Assembly: GCA_963920635.1 (NCBI GenBank)
Contig: OY987299.1
Span: 131,809,373-131,873,372, forward strand
Reading direction: 5' to 3'
Origin: Pseudeuparius sepicola
Lineage: Eukaryota > Arthropoda > Insecta > Coleoptera > Anthribidae
Length of the DNA: 64,000 bases
A model generated the notes under the pieces. It worked only from the letters and a program-made list of their open reading frames with translations, was not told where the DNA came from and did not search any database. Positions 19,862 to 31,071 of the stretch are shown here, one piece after another; within the stretch, counting starts at the first letter, position 1, and each line of letters opens with the position of its first letter. The position numbers and the translations under genes are program-made.

Positions 19862-21646
19862 TTTGTTTTATATTTGTGTTTTTAACTTGTTTTCGGTTTT
19901 CAATACCCGTGTTGCCCCTTTTGATACGCCACTGGCATCAAGCTGAAGGCCAGCTGGTGAGAGCGGCACCGTCGCGCGATGTTGCCGGTGCCTTTGGTTT
20001 TGTTTAAGAGTGGGGGAATGTCCTAACCTTCCTATAAACTAACCTTGGTGAGGATGAAATATTGTATTCATAAAATTTGGATAGGTATGTACAAAAAATA
20101 CAACAAATTTCAAATAAAATTATAAATCAGTCGCGATGTAAAAAATGTACCTATACCACAGGTGGAAAAAAATAGCTTAATACAACTGCGGCGATCAATT
20201 GATCAGCTGTTTAAACTCGCGTGTGGAGGCTGACGACCTCGAGGCGGTGAGTTGCCAGTTGCACAACAAGAGTCGAATTGATAAGTATACTATGGAAGTC
20301 GCAATGGTGTGATTTTCACTGCTTTTGGGGCAGCCAACTCTAGAGAGAGATAGGTCAAAGTCTAGAAATACTAAAGTCTGCTCACTTCTTTGATCTCTCG
20401 GAAAAGCCAACAATTTTTTGCGAGCGGTCGTAAATCAGCGTCGCCTCGCACGCTTCGCATTTACGGGGGCGACTAAACGAAATCGCCGTCAAGCTAGTTA
20501 TACGGGGGCAGGTTCATATTGACAACATTATTTGTGTAGGTAAGTGTACCGTTAGTTTTTGGTAGGTACAAATAAATTAAAATACGAGGTAGCTATTACC
20601 AGAATCTACATAATTAGTAGGTATATCTGTAGACTTTGGTTGGAACATGAATAAAAATGCATTTTTTTAGGTTTTACGTTCATTTTTAATAAAGCCTAAC
20701 AAAACATAGAGCAGAGAAAAACAGAAATAACAAATAAATATTTAACGGCAAAGAGCTAAACTAATCATATCTACTTTTTCATCCTGTAGTAAATATTTTG
20801 ATATTTAAATTGACATAAACAATACAGAACAAAATATTATGCATACGTATGTATGCATGCGTCTTATCATAAGCTTCTGGCAATAATCTTAATGGGACAG
20901 CCGAGGGGACAGCAGTTTTTACTAAACATTTTCCGGACGAAGAGAATGACTGATCATCAAAATGTGCCTTGCAAATTCTTATAGGTTCATATGCCTCTTC
21001 AGTTGGAATATTCGCAAATTTATGTTCTCCGATGAACCCTTAGGCATTCTTCCTTCCATTGCTGTCACCTTCAAATTTTCAATATTTTAATATCATATCT
21101 ATATTATTCTTCAATTAATACCTAAGTTTTCAAATGTCACACAAATGTGTACCTCAAACCTCAGGAGGATATCGGATATCGCTGTGACATTTAATGAAAG
21201 ATTAGTTGTCTGGCCGACAGTCGGCACAGAACAGAAACACAAGTCACACGCACACGCGCTTCGCACCGCGGGCCTTAAAAGAATATATTTTAAATATTAT
21301 ATTCTTTTACTCAATGGCCAAACTTAAAACTAATCTGACCTGAATTATATGCGCCTGGCCTTCTGTTTTCTACTGTCCTTCATATATGGCAGGACCGTAG
21401 ATAAGATTGGGGTGAGTGTTCAAACCCTTCCCATTAAGAAAAAAATGAGAGAAAACATATCATGGTGATATAACTTTACAATTTTCTACGCCTCAGTTAA
21501 ATTGTCTGCCCTAAAAATTTCTAAAAAATTTCTAAAAAATTTCGCATGCGGCGTATTATAATAAGCGAACACCTCCTTTTAATTCAATAAACATTATGAA
21601 TCCACAAGAAAATAAATTTCTATAGGAAGGTACCTATACCTATCTA
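19862..21646. other. Unassigned region with GC patches at 19900-20000 and 20190-20520
   Basis: The patch 20190-20520 is GC-richer, with CpG-containing clusters (GCGTCGCCTCGCACGCTTCG at 20439-20458), and resembles the other unique islands. A 72-residue minus-strand frame at 20195-20413 has no domain. 21145-21290 contains a CACACGCACACGCGC run. No repeat partner found. Confidence 0.35.
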
Positions 21647-22879
21647 TACAGGGTGTAACTAAACTGATGGTCAAAAATGAAACCACGTATTCTTGGAGTC
21701 AAAATAAGGGCACTTCTTCATAAATTTTTTCTCCTACGGGCCATAGTTTTTTTATACAGAGCGTAGAAATTTAGAGAAAAATACACATATTTCTTAGTAT
21801 CTCTAGAATTATACGAGATATTTTCTTCAAACTTGGCGTGTCACATGAGCGGATGAGTTGTCAAATTTAAGGTTAATATGAAGCTTGTGAGGCCCCCAGT
21901 TGCGGAGGTACTGTTATTAAAATTAATTAGTTCAGAAAAATATGAATACCCTGTATAATCGCATTTTTTTAATTCGTTTTGAGTGGTGAATAAAATGGTT
22001 AACAAAAAGTATCTTTTAGTATTTTTTCATATTCGCAGCCGTTTCTTAATTATTTTTAAAGAACGGCAGCGCTGCAATGAACATAATAGTCACTTTAAGA
22101 ATAAATCTAGCAATCTGTGGATGTCAATTAAACTTTATTTAACAAAATACAAAAGCAAAAACGATAATAAAAGAAACGTATTGCTATTAGAAAATTAAAT
22201 TATTAAATGTTCGAAATGACCGCCGTCTCTTTCAATACACGCAACTATGCGTTTCCGCATGTTTATTATTGCCATTGGCAAGTCCATAGCAAAAGTGCAT
22301 ATCAGTCAATTCTTCAAATGAAAATATAATTTTTCAAAATATTGATGCTAGAGTGCAAAGTTGGCAGCCAAATGATTCAAATAATGCCAGGTTTAATTGA
22401 CATCCTCAGATTGTTAGATTTATTCTTAAAATGACTTGTTTATTGCAGCATTGCCGTTCCTTGAAAATAATTAAAAAACAGCTGAGAATATGAAAAAATA
22501 CTAAGAGATACTTTTTGTTAACCATTGAATTTACCATTCAAAACGAATTAAAAAAATGCGATTATACAGGGTATTCATATTTTTCTGAACTAATTAATTT
22601 TATAAACACCCAGTATCTCCGCAACTGGGGGCCTCACAAGCTTCATATTAACCTTAAATTTGACAACTCATCCGCTCATGTGACACGCCAAGTTTGAAGA
22701 AAATATCTCTTATAATTCTAGAGATACTAAGAAATATGTGTATTTTTCTCTAAATTTCTACGCTCTGTATAAAAAAAACTATGGCCCGTAGGAGAAAAAA
22801 ATATATGAAGAAGTGCCCTTATTTTGACTCCAAGAATACGTGGTTTCATTTTTGACCATCAGTTCAGTTATACCCTGTA
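21647..22879. mobile_element. Fold-back mariner-like element with TACAGGGTGTAACT ends
   Basis: The left end TACAGGGTGTAACTAAACTG is mirrored by the right end (inverse TACAGGGTATAACTGAACTG), with TA flanks. The arms include GAAACCACGTATTCTTGGAG and its complement, then ACACGCCAAGTTTG and GAGGCCCCCAGTTGCGGAG. They extend about 550 bp, with the centre near 22200-22330. The centre keeps a minus-strand transposase tail (22195-22290), identifying the superfamily. Confidence 0.9.
22195..22290 (-). pseudogene. Transposase C-terminal remnant (GGHFEHL motif)
   Basis: The minus frame reads AIINMRKRIVACIERDGGHF and then EHLII before a stop. C-x-x-x-x-G-G-H-F-E-H-L at the extreme C-terminus is typical of a group of insect DDE (IS630/Tc1/mariner-superfamily) transposases. 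The frame stops a few bases from the fold-back arm, so only the last ~30 codons survived. The element at 41834-43343 keeps the equivalent end (NNGGLFEHL). Confidence 0.7.
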
Positions 22880-22899
22880 TATTGTGTACAGCTTATTTT

Positions 22900-23350
22900 C
22901 TTATGTTACAAGATATCGATCGGCTCGATCGCGGTACTCCGATGACGGCGGGAGGAGGGGAGCGGGAGAGGGCAAGAGGGAAACGTTTGTTTACACAAGG
23001 CCGAGTGCCCGGACTTATTAGTATATCTCTGGACGCTGACGTAACGCCTAAACACCTCCAGAATCACTCTGACCTCGGCGCGTCCGTTTACGCACGCGGA
23101 GCGGCCTATGCCGTTCCGATATTCCGATCCGTTATGCCGATAGCGTTTATTTAATTTAGAAGACAGGTGACTTGCCGATTAGATCTCTTCGCGCGGCCGG
23201 TAATTAATTTGGGAAAGCCGCCGTATCACGTCCGATCCATTTCGGTTTTTCAGCGGGGGTAATTACCCGGACAAATTACTTTCAAACATCCATTACCCGA
23301 TATCGGCTCGGATAATCTTCGTCGGCCGGCTACAATAAGGCGTCGATTTT
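22900..23350. other. GC-rich unique island, candidate regulatory DNA
   Basis: Composition rises sharply after the fold-back. It contains CGATCG, GGCGGGAGGAGGGGAGCGGG and CGCGCGGCCGG runs interspersed with GGTAATTAATTTG and GGTAATTACCC blocks. Two overlapping plus-strand frames (22824-23154) show no domain. No transposon end or repeat partner is visible. The mixture of CpG clusters and TAATTA cores is what one expects of a developmental enhancer or promoter; this is inference. Confidence 0.4.
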
Positions 23351-23534
23351 TTTCGCTAAACTTGGTAGGTATTTGGATAAGGGGTCAGCTTTATTTAGAG
23401 GGGCCGAAGTTAGATATAATATAGCATAATCAAGAGACATGTGTTATAAGGTGTGGTTCAAAGAGTTGGGTTTGGAGAATGAATCTTTTCTGAATCGATT
23501 TTGACATATGTCAAATTATCACCACATCACCACC

Positions 23535-24000
23535 CAGTGGCGTATTCAGGGGGGGGGCAAAGGGGGCAATTGCCCCCCCCCCCCCCCCCAGAGCTGTCGA
23601 GATAAACGAGATTTGTAGTATCAAAATTAATAATACCAAAAATTATATACCTACTCCTGGCCTAATCTGAAAATGCAGTGATCATCAAACCTCTACAATT
23701 TGTTATTTGTTTCATCTTGTCTTCTCGAAATTAAAACCTGTGCAGCAACAGTAAATTATGCAAAACAACCTATATACTAAACATATTTTGCACAATTACA
23801 GTGTGCATCGCCACGCCAGAAAGAACATTTTCAAAACTGAAAATTTTAAAAATTTATAGATATTAGAAACAATATTAGCGAAAACCGACTGAATGAGTTA
23901 ACACTCCTTTATGTGCACCCTGACCTGAAATACCCATATCTCCAGAGGAGATATTTGACGAGCTCAAGACCAACAAAAGAATACCTACTTGATTTTGTGA
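23535..24000 (+). mobile_element. hAT remnant, left end plus dimerisation domain
   Basis: It begins with CAGTGGCGTATTCAGGGGGG, a hAT-type terminus followed by long G and C runs. After about 270 bp comes the C-terminal dimerisation coding segment. The right terminal repeat is not found; a different element end begins at 24041. Confidence 0.75.
23802..23985 (+). pseudogene. hAT C-terminal dimerisation domain remnant
   Basis: The frame CIATPERTFSKLKILKIY runs to a stop at about 23862, then resumes one base shifted as RNNISENRLNELTLLYV and continues through HPDLKYPYL. The A-T-P-E-R-T-F-S-K-L-K motif followed by N-I-S-E-N-R-L-N-x-L is the hATC signature. The frameshift and stop make it a pseudogene. 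It is a different hAT lineage from 11647-12757. Confidence 0.85.
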
Positions 24001-24040
24001 TATATATTTTATTGGTTCGAAGAAGAATTATTTTTATGTT

Positions 24041-24480
24041 ATACAGGGTGTCCGGTAATTACTTAAAAAATTAAAAAGAAAAATGAAAAATATGACGAAA
24101 AGTTCATATGAACATAGGTCCGCAGATGTTTGGTTTTCGAGATGCAGGGTGTTGAAATTGAAATTTTATTTTCGATTTTTTTAAGTAACTTTTTGAGACG
24201 ACAAAATTTTCTTGCAAAAGAAACAATAAGTTAATAAAACTGTCAAAAAATAAATGTGCTTGTTTATTTCAATTTTATTTTGAATTTAATTGTATACGAG
24301 TGTCGATATGCACCTGCATCGATGCAGAAATTTGAAAATTTCTCGAAAACGGTCACCTTTGGCGTTATTCACAAAGTAGGTATACCTTTTTTTTTGTTTA
24401 GAAAACGTGCGGAAAGTGGATACATTCACATCAAAAGTAAAAGTTTACTGTCAAAAAAGTTAGGGCAAATGAAATAAAAT
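24041..24480. mobile_element. Single arm of a mariner-like element (TACAGGGTGTCCGG end)
   Basis: Starts TACAGGGTGTCCGGTAATTA next to TA, in the style of the other fold-backs, but no inverted partner is present downstream; it is truncated. Just after it, GATAGCGTACGCTATC (24485-24500) is a 16-bp perfect palindrome. Confidence 0.5.
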
Positions 24481-24714
24481 AATGATAGCGTACGCTATCA
24501 AAGCATAGCGAAAGCATATGCACTGGAATTATTATTTTTCCCAAGGTTTTCATAACCTATAAAACAAAACGCTGCTTTTAAGATCTTATGATTAAAATGA
24601 AGACAGAGATATTTGTACTAAATTTTTGCCAGGTAAAATGTTATTAGATTTTATGCTATACAACTTAAAAAAAACGAAATCTAACGTCACTTTCGCTGTC
24701 GGCAACCCCCTCTT

Positions 24715-25545
24715 AAGGATTTTTTAGAAATTAAATCTCAGTTGGGATTTGACGAATCCATTTTTGGCGGAAATTTTCATCCCGAGGCAAAACAAATGTT
24801 TGTTATGGCGACACTTTCTTCCTGGCTTTTGTAATATGTATAAATATAATATAAGCATACCCAATATTTGGTATTTAGGTTATTTTTTACGAAATAAAAA
24901 TGAAAACTAACCTCGGTAGGTATACTGTAAATATTGACGAGGTCCCAGTTGATCGGCAGCGTGAAAGACCATATCAGGGCGTAGGTCGACAACGAAAATC
25001 CTCGAGTACGTTACAACACTGATTTATTTCGCACAAGGTGAATGGTGAATACAATAAATACACAAACCCGAACGTGGTCGACGGGAACGGCTTCCAGCCA
25101 CCCGGACCGTCTGAACTCGCGGATCTCCCGTAAGCAGTTCACCCCTCTGTGTCTCAGGCTCCACAATACTAATACCGTCCCATATCCATAATAGTCCTTT
25201 CCGGGTTCCCTATTCTGTGGTTCGGGGGAGAATTCCCCTTTACAGCGCTCACGCGTCGCGTCGCGTCGGTGCGAGCGGCACCAATACTCTTGGACGGCAC
25301 GACTCCCACCCAGAGGCCATAATAACACCTGGGAGGTTCCCCTCCGCCAGGACATACGCGCACTAGACACAAACTTGTTTCTAAAATATAAATTAAGACG
25401 TTTAAAAACACTTTAAACATTGAAAACTTCTCAAAACCCAAGCTGCCGCTTTCAGTTATGTGACAAATGACATGTAACGTCTGACTAAGATGGTCACGTG
25501 AGTTTTGTGCGCCAGGGCCTGTCTTTATAGTAGGCCTTGCAATAT
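24715..25545 (-). mobile_element. THAP-domain DNA transposon fragment, minus strand
   Basis: Reverse complement of 36190-36910, alignable over about 700 bp. The terminus at 25484-25545 (ACTAAGATGGTCACGTGAG, then GGGCCTGTCTTTATAGTAGG) matches the right terminal repeat of the other copy at 37250-37315. The inner end breaks at about 24715, inside the THAP coding start. A 500-bp GC-rich leader separates the terminal repeat and the coding start; the two frames reported there (119 and 90 residues) run through this leader and are unlikely to be proteins. The leader could alternatively be an old solo LTR. Confidence 0.7.
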
Positions 25546-27500
25546 AATGTAAACGTATCTACTTTGCCTAAATCTGACACATGTTTTATTTAACTGAAAA
25601 ATAAGCTAATGAGCAGATACGAGCAGATATAAATCCATTATATTGGAATATATTTATGTTGGTAGAAAGAAGTCACAGTTATAACTTATGTATGTACCTA
25701 TGTCCCTAAGTTAGTTATCTTGGTTTCTCTATTAAGTTAAGAAATGTGAGGTATAACAAAAAGTTATTTGAAAAAGTTGTTTAGAATGTAATTTTAGACA
25801 TTTGTGCACATTTTTTTCAAAAATATGTTTTCTTTATTGAGAGTTTGTTTTTATTTTTTTAAATCAATTAAGTACAACCAGAAGGCTATTCCTAAATATA
25901 TTTTCCGCAAACGATTAGAGCTTTTACTTACGATCCGCGTTGTTGCAATGTCTCCCTATGTCACGATTGTATTCAAATTCTAGTCTGGTTATTTGTGGAA
26001 AACCAGAAAAATCCATATCGTTTGCGGAAAATATATTAGGAATAGCTTCTAGTTTAATTGAAAAAAATAAACACATATTTTCAATAAGGAAAAATATTTT
26101 TGAAAAATTGAAATTTTCAATTTTTGTTGGGTAACTACCTCAAATTCTGCACAAAGGTATAAAATTACATTTTTAAACAACTTTTTCAAATAACTTTTTG
26201 TAATATCTAGTCATTTAACCTCACTTTCCTTAACTTAATGGTAGGTTTCAATCAATTCGGTGCGTTCATTGATGATTCTTAATATGGAGTAAGTAGGAGA
26301 CAGATCACTGGAAATAATTACTAACAGCCCAAGTCAAATCTGCAATATATTCTTTTATAAACAATATTTTAATATTTATATTTTTTTATCCAGTAGCTGA
26401 CATAGTGATTTTTGACTAGACCCTTAGCCTGAATCTGCTAAGCCCAAAACCTGACACCCTATAAAAATTGTCACAGCAATTTTTAAAAAGGAAATCACGA
26501 GTGATTATTATACGTAGAAATGTTTATTTATTCGTACATTCTCATTTCTGGAACATTTATAGTAACTTACCTATTCTTGAGTAGAAAAATTTGGATTTCC
26601 AATTTTGGAAATTGTTATTTGTCACATTTGTTATTAAAAATAATGTTTGCTTTTATTTACCTATTTCTTTTATTTTTCTATGATATAATATTGATTCTCT
26701 TTTTTTCTAAAAATACAAGTTTCTTCTCTTCCCCTGAAATGACAGACGGCATAAATTCTCTATAGAGTAGTTTCATAACTATACATCTTTGAACTTGTTT
26801 TGAATAATTGAATTTAATTTAACACGGTAAACTTGTAAAGATCGTATTAGTAGTTATTAATTGGTCGTGTTCAGCACTTTCGACAAGAAGAAGACATGAC
26901 TCGGAAACGCTGAGTGACAAATCTATACATGTTCTGAAGCTCTTGAAGACATCAGTAATGCGAGGTCTGCCATAGTTAGTGCCAAATGTGACCAATAGCA
27001 GACACATTGTATAGCCAATGGCTGACAGGGGTGTCAGGCATTGGAAATCTTCCCAGTGACTGACACCTATGCCAGGCATTGGCTTAGCATAAACATAACA
27101 TAAGCCAATAGCTGACACCACAACCAAAATCTTCAAAAACTTAAAATACGAGTAGTTCTAAATTATTATCTTACCTTGTTTGCTTAGAAGTATTAGCCAC
27201 AAAAATTACAGTTGAAAAATCTACACTAAAAGCACGTAATTACACACTATTTTTAAACAATTTCGCTAAGAAACTACAATGAAATTAATATAACCTCTAT
27301 AAATTGAAAAGTTAGTAAAAATAGAGAAACCAAGTTGACTGACTTAGGAACATACATAACTCACAACTGTGATTTCTACCAACATAAAAATTTCAATTGA
27401 ATAAATTTATATCTGCTCATTACCTTATTTTTTAATTAAGTAAAACATGTGTCAGGATTGGGCAATTGTGTCAGGCACCGGTACCTACGTTTACGTTATA
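25546..27500. mobile_element. Long-TIR element, ~1.95 kb
   Basis: Segment 25572-25740 is the reverse complement of about 27315-27460; landmarks are ACACATGTTTTA, TTATGTTGGTAGAAA and TTGGTTTCTCT. The outer part also pairs (GTAAACGTA on both ends). A separate ~490-bp fold-back occupies 25745-26235. The interior contains a minus-strand open frame (26819-27136) without an ATG. The superfamily is not assigned. Confidence 0.7.
25745..26235. mobile_element. Fold-back nested in the long-TIR element
   Basis: AAAAGTTATTTGAAAAAGTTG on the left pairs with CAACTTTTTCAAATAACTTTT on the right; inward, CCTAAATATATTTTCCGCAA pairs with its complement at 26018-26038. The arms are about 200 bp and the centre is near 25960. 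No transposase sequence. Confidence 0.75.
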
Positions 27501-27530
27501 TAGTTATTTTAATTTAGTTATTAGTTTTCA

Positions 27531-28415
27531 TACAGGGTGAGTCGAAGTTAAACCGCCATACTCAAAATTTGAGTAGTATTTTTAAAAATAAATGGGGTTC
27601 TTCATATAACATTTTGTCCAAAAACGCTTCGTTTTCGACATACATTTATTATCGAGTTGAAAATTGGTACTTTTATGTTTTCTGGGACGGCGATTATGAA
27701 TTTTCTATCAACTTTCTTCTAGCCGCTAGAGGGCGTTGGCTACGTCGTTACTTTCGAACAAAAGTGTTTTAAACTTTTTTGTCGTTGAAAAATCTGCATT
27801 TTAGACAGCGGAATATTAAATTACATTCGATTTTGAACAAAAAATGTCTCTTGTAAAAATACGAAAAACAATTTTTGTGAAATTAGTAATAAAAAGAACT
27901 TTAACCAAGACAACTTTATTAGCAAAAACAGAGAAAAAGCGCTTCAACGTTTAGTAGGCTTGGAAAACAATTGTGGGTTACTAATTTCACAAAAATTGTT
28001 AATTTAGGACAATACCTACTGTAAATAAAGAATTCCAAATGAATAAATCCCATTTCTCAGCCTACTACGAAATTTTAATTTTTTCGAATTCTCGCGCACC
28101 GCGACACAAAATTGCGTTTTTCATGAAAACGGTTAAGGTTTTCGTATTTTTACAAGAGACATTTTTGTTCAAAATCGAATGTAATTTAATATTCCGCTGT
28201 CTAAAATGCAGATTGTTCAACGACAAAAAAGTTTAAAACACTTTTGTTCGAAAGTAACGACGTAGCCAACGCCCTCTAGCGGCTAGAAAACTTTGACGCC
28301 CTGTATGTCGAAAACGAAGCGTTTTTGGACAAAATGTTATATGAAGAACCCCATTTATTTTTAAAAATACTACTCAAATTTTGAGTATGGCGGTTTAACT
28401 TCGACTCACCCTGTA
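27531..28415. mobile_element. Fold-back element with TACAGGGTGAGTCG ends
   Basis: TACAGGGTGAGTCGAAGTTA at the left is exactly inverted at the right end. The arms stay highly similar for about 330 bp: AACGCCCTCTAGCGGCTAG and AGACAGCGGAATATTAAATT occur on opposite strands in the two arms. The right flank reads TAAC after the tip; the left flank is CA rather than TA, so the left target base may have changed. The frames at 27569-27772 and 28039-28236 are arm sequence. Confidence 0.9.
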
Positions 28416-28539
28416 TAACATTAAATTATTGTATGCAAAATATTTGGCTTTGCATGCGGAAATTTCAACAATGGTTCTGACTCTGACAGTCTATGTGTAG
28501 CTTTGTCTAGGTTGGTAGCACATATATTTTTTATGATAC

Positions 28540-29060
28540 GTATTTGATATGATTATAAGATTTAAGAAAATCGACCTTCAATCGTCCCATAACACAGGAG
28601 CCCTTGGAATACCTGCCTTCACCGACCTGCTCCCATTTCCGATCGATCGCAGACCAACTACAACAGATACTACACCTCGAACCGAGGCGGCCGGGTCTCG
28701 CCTATCTCCAGGACGATCAGCGGTAGCCGAGGCGGATACTTGCCTACGAAATGGTAGGTATGTTATTAGCCCGCTCGTGACGCAACGGGTATCTCCTATC
28801 TTTTAATTACTGGCCGGTGGGCGGTTTCTTAATTTGAGACAATGGAAAAATGAGCGGGCTCGCGGACACTGGAAGGTCCGCGAGTTCAGTAATTAGCGGT
28901 GCCGATTGCCGATCGTATCGTCGGATTGTGCAAAGCTCGTTCCTAATCGAGCGCCCCGTCTAATAATGCCCAAGGAAAAACTGGTGCAGGCCACCACCAC
29001 CGCCGCCGGCCGTACTTGGTCAAAACGCTTGACGAAATAAAGCACTTTCAACACGAAAGG
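28540..29060. other. GC-rich unique island, candidate regulatory DNA
   Basis: Rich in CpG clusters (CCGATCGATCGCAGACC near 28638; GCCGCCGGCCG near 29003), interleaved with TTTTAATTACTGG and CAGTAATTAGCGG blocks. The 85-codon frame from ATG 28549 has no domain, biased composition and no homologue-like motif. No transposon signature. Confidence 0.4.
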
Positions 29061-29352
29061 GCTCGTGCTCGTGTTAGGAAATATCTCATCATGGATTCTC
29101 AGTTTTATTATAAACCAGTGGGCTTATTACTGTATCTTGTACCCAACTTGTGTGTGTAGTCAAGTTACTGGTGGTATTTTTGATTTTCGAACAACTCTAG
29201 ACTGAAGTGTTTGGTGCGTTTGTACATTTTGTGCCCAGTCTTAATTGATGCTCAACACGTTTTTGGACACTACATTGAAATTTACAAAAGAAGAAAATTA
29301 TTGACAGTAGAAAATCAAAAAATAAGTCGTGATCTCTTGTGTCTACTATTTA

Positions 29353-29824
29353 AACAGGGTGATCAACTCATGATGCAAAAAACATAGCGGGGGAAGCCCT
29401 CTAGGATAAAGAACCCTGCTACAAAAATGAAATTTGCCATTAAACTATAAGACATGCAAACAATTACCAAGAGGACATTTTTGCCTGCAATTAAAATCTA
29501 TATAAAAAATTCAATACATTTTATTACAATACAAGGTGAAATTTTTACCAATTACCCACTTCTCCGCCACTGGGTGTGCAAGATGTTCGATATTAACAGG
29601 TTTTATGCTTACCCATGCCGTTATAACGTATACCAAATATGACTTAAATATCTCAACCAGTTTGGTAAATATTCAATAAAGTCCACATATTTTTTCCACC
29701 TCTAACACCCTGTAACTTCTCTATGAAGCCCTTAAAAGATATAGTTTATACAAAAAGGTGCGGTTATTTTTTGAAGATCTATCACCTATTGAAGTCCTGC
29801 TACAAAAAACTGATTCACCCTGTA
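29353..29824. mobile_element. Remnant of fold-back family F (right arm)
   Basis: Sequence 29560-29824 (TTAACAGGTTTTATGCTTAC, then CTTAAATATCTCAACCAG, ending TTCACCCTGTA) matches the right arm of 32866-34256 and of 56352-57122. The left tip, ACAGGGTGATCAACTCATGA, is only similar for the first few bases and may belong to a related element. Confidence 0.75.
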
Positions 29825-30826
29825 TAAAAAATTAACAAATTAAATGAAGTACCGTACCTACAGTGGCAATGTGTTGGTATATTTATAAGTATAATATTGT
29901 AGGTACTGTTATTGTTTTAGGATTTGCATGAAGTATTTAATTTGTTAGAATTTAGGTACATATAAAGTTTTAAAAAAGTAACATGGAAGTAGGAATTCCA
30001 TGTATAAATACCTTAACAATTTAAAAAAATAGTGGACAATAACAATACCTCACATTTTTTGTACCTTTGACCTCGAAACCGATATACCCAGGGACCCTTT
30101 AAAATAAGGGGACCCAGCATTATACTTTCCAAAGTGAGGCCGTTTCTTTCCCTATTCTAATGGTCTCAGTGTTAGTAAAAATTAATAATAGTTTCCATGA
30201 ATTAGACTTGACAATGTGGTGTCTACAAACACGGAATATGGCAAATGCCAAATAAATCAAAAATTATTTTATAATTTACATTGATTTCCAGCGAATTTAA
30301 GTAGAAATATGCTAAATCAGTGCAGATTTTGCAAAAAGCTTAATTATAAGCACCCCCATTTAACTTTCCACAGGTAAGAACCGATGTAGTTCTAGAGTAC
30401 AGGTTACAACAATTTTCAGTGGCGTGTTTCTAGTCAGGAAAGTAGGTATGTACGTTTAATCAGGCCGTAAAATAAAGTTTATACTTATTTACAATTTGTC
30501 GCTAATGCACCATGTTACCAAGTTTCTCAATCCATTTGTAATATGTATAATTGAACTTTCTTCCCTTGTTGAAATGCATCTACCCAAAGAACTTTCACAG
30601 ATTTCGGGATGGACTAACAAGATTATGTCTAATAGTTCTAATAATGTAATTTCTCGGTGTTCATTAGTCCTTATAATTTTTTTTGTAATTTTATTTGTCT
30701 CCCACGAGTACCTCACAAACTCGAAATGAACTCGTATGATAAAGTCTTTCAAAAACTTTGTAGAATGCTGTAGGTAATAAAGTGGAGACCTGACTGAAGA
30801 ATTTAAAATTTATGAAATACCATACT

Positions 30827-30890
30827 ACACTACTACTTTCAGAGTTAAGTCACCATTGGGACAAAAGAACTTGCTTTCGATTACCTCTGA
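30827..30890 (+). repeat. 64-bp exact direct repeat, unit 1
   Basis: Identical over all 64 bases to 31008-31071. It begins with a pyrimidine tract ending in AG (ACTACTACTTTCAG), like a splice acceptor, after which one frame reads RVKSPLGQKNLLSITSE and continues open to a stop at about 30985. A GTAAAT donor-like site follows GAAGAAG at 30959. Confidence 0.85.
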
Positions 30891-31007
30891 GTTTCTGGAA
30901 ATTGGGAAACTCAAAAATGATTCGAATGCATATATGTTGCTGAGTCCACAAGAAGAAGGTAAATCATTTCTAGAATTAAGAAAATAAATTGAACGACTCA
31001 TTTATAA

Positions 31008-31071
31008 ACACTACTACTTTCAGAGTTAAGTCACCATTGGGACAAAAGAACTTGCTTTCGATTACCTCTGA
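31008..31071 (+). repeat. 64-bp exact direct repeat, unit 2
   Basis: Second copy, 181 bp downstream. The same frame continues into different sequence (CTPESEADTGEPSRKK and a stop). Two identical exon-like starts with different tails could be alternative terminal exons, or a repair-generated duplication within a transposon. Confidence 0.85.

Noticed and set aside
25011..25441. Two long overlapping minus-strand frames in GC-rich DNA
   Set aside because: They run through the non-coding leader of the THAP transposon; the equivalent region at 36.3-36.7 kb is interrupted by indels in those frames.
26819..27136. Minus-strand 105-residue frame that appears to start with a signal peptide (KILVVVSAIGLCYVYA)
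   Set aside because: There is no ATG: the apparent first residue is a TTG codon and the upstream frame reaches a stop without ATG. It lies inside a repeat with inverted short segments, so the hydrophobic start is likely accidental.
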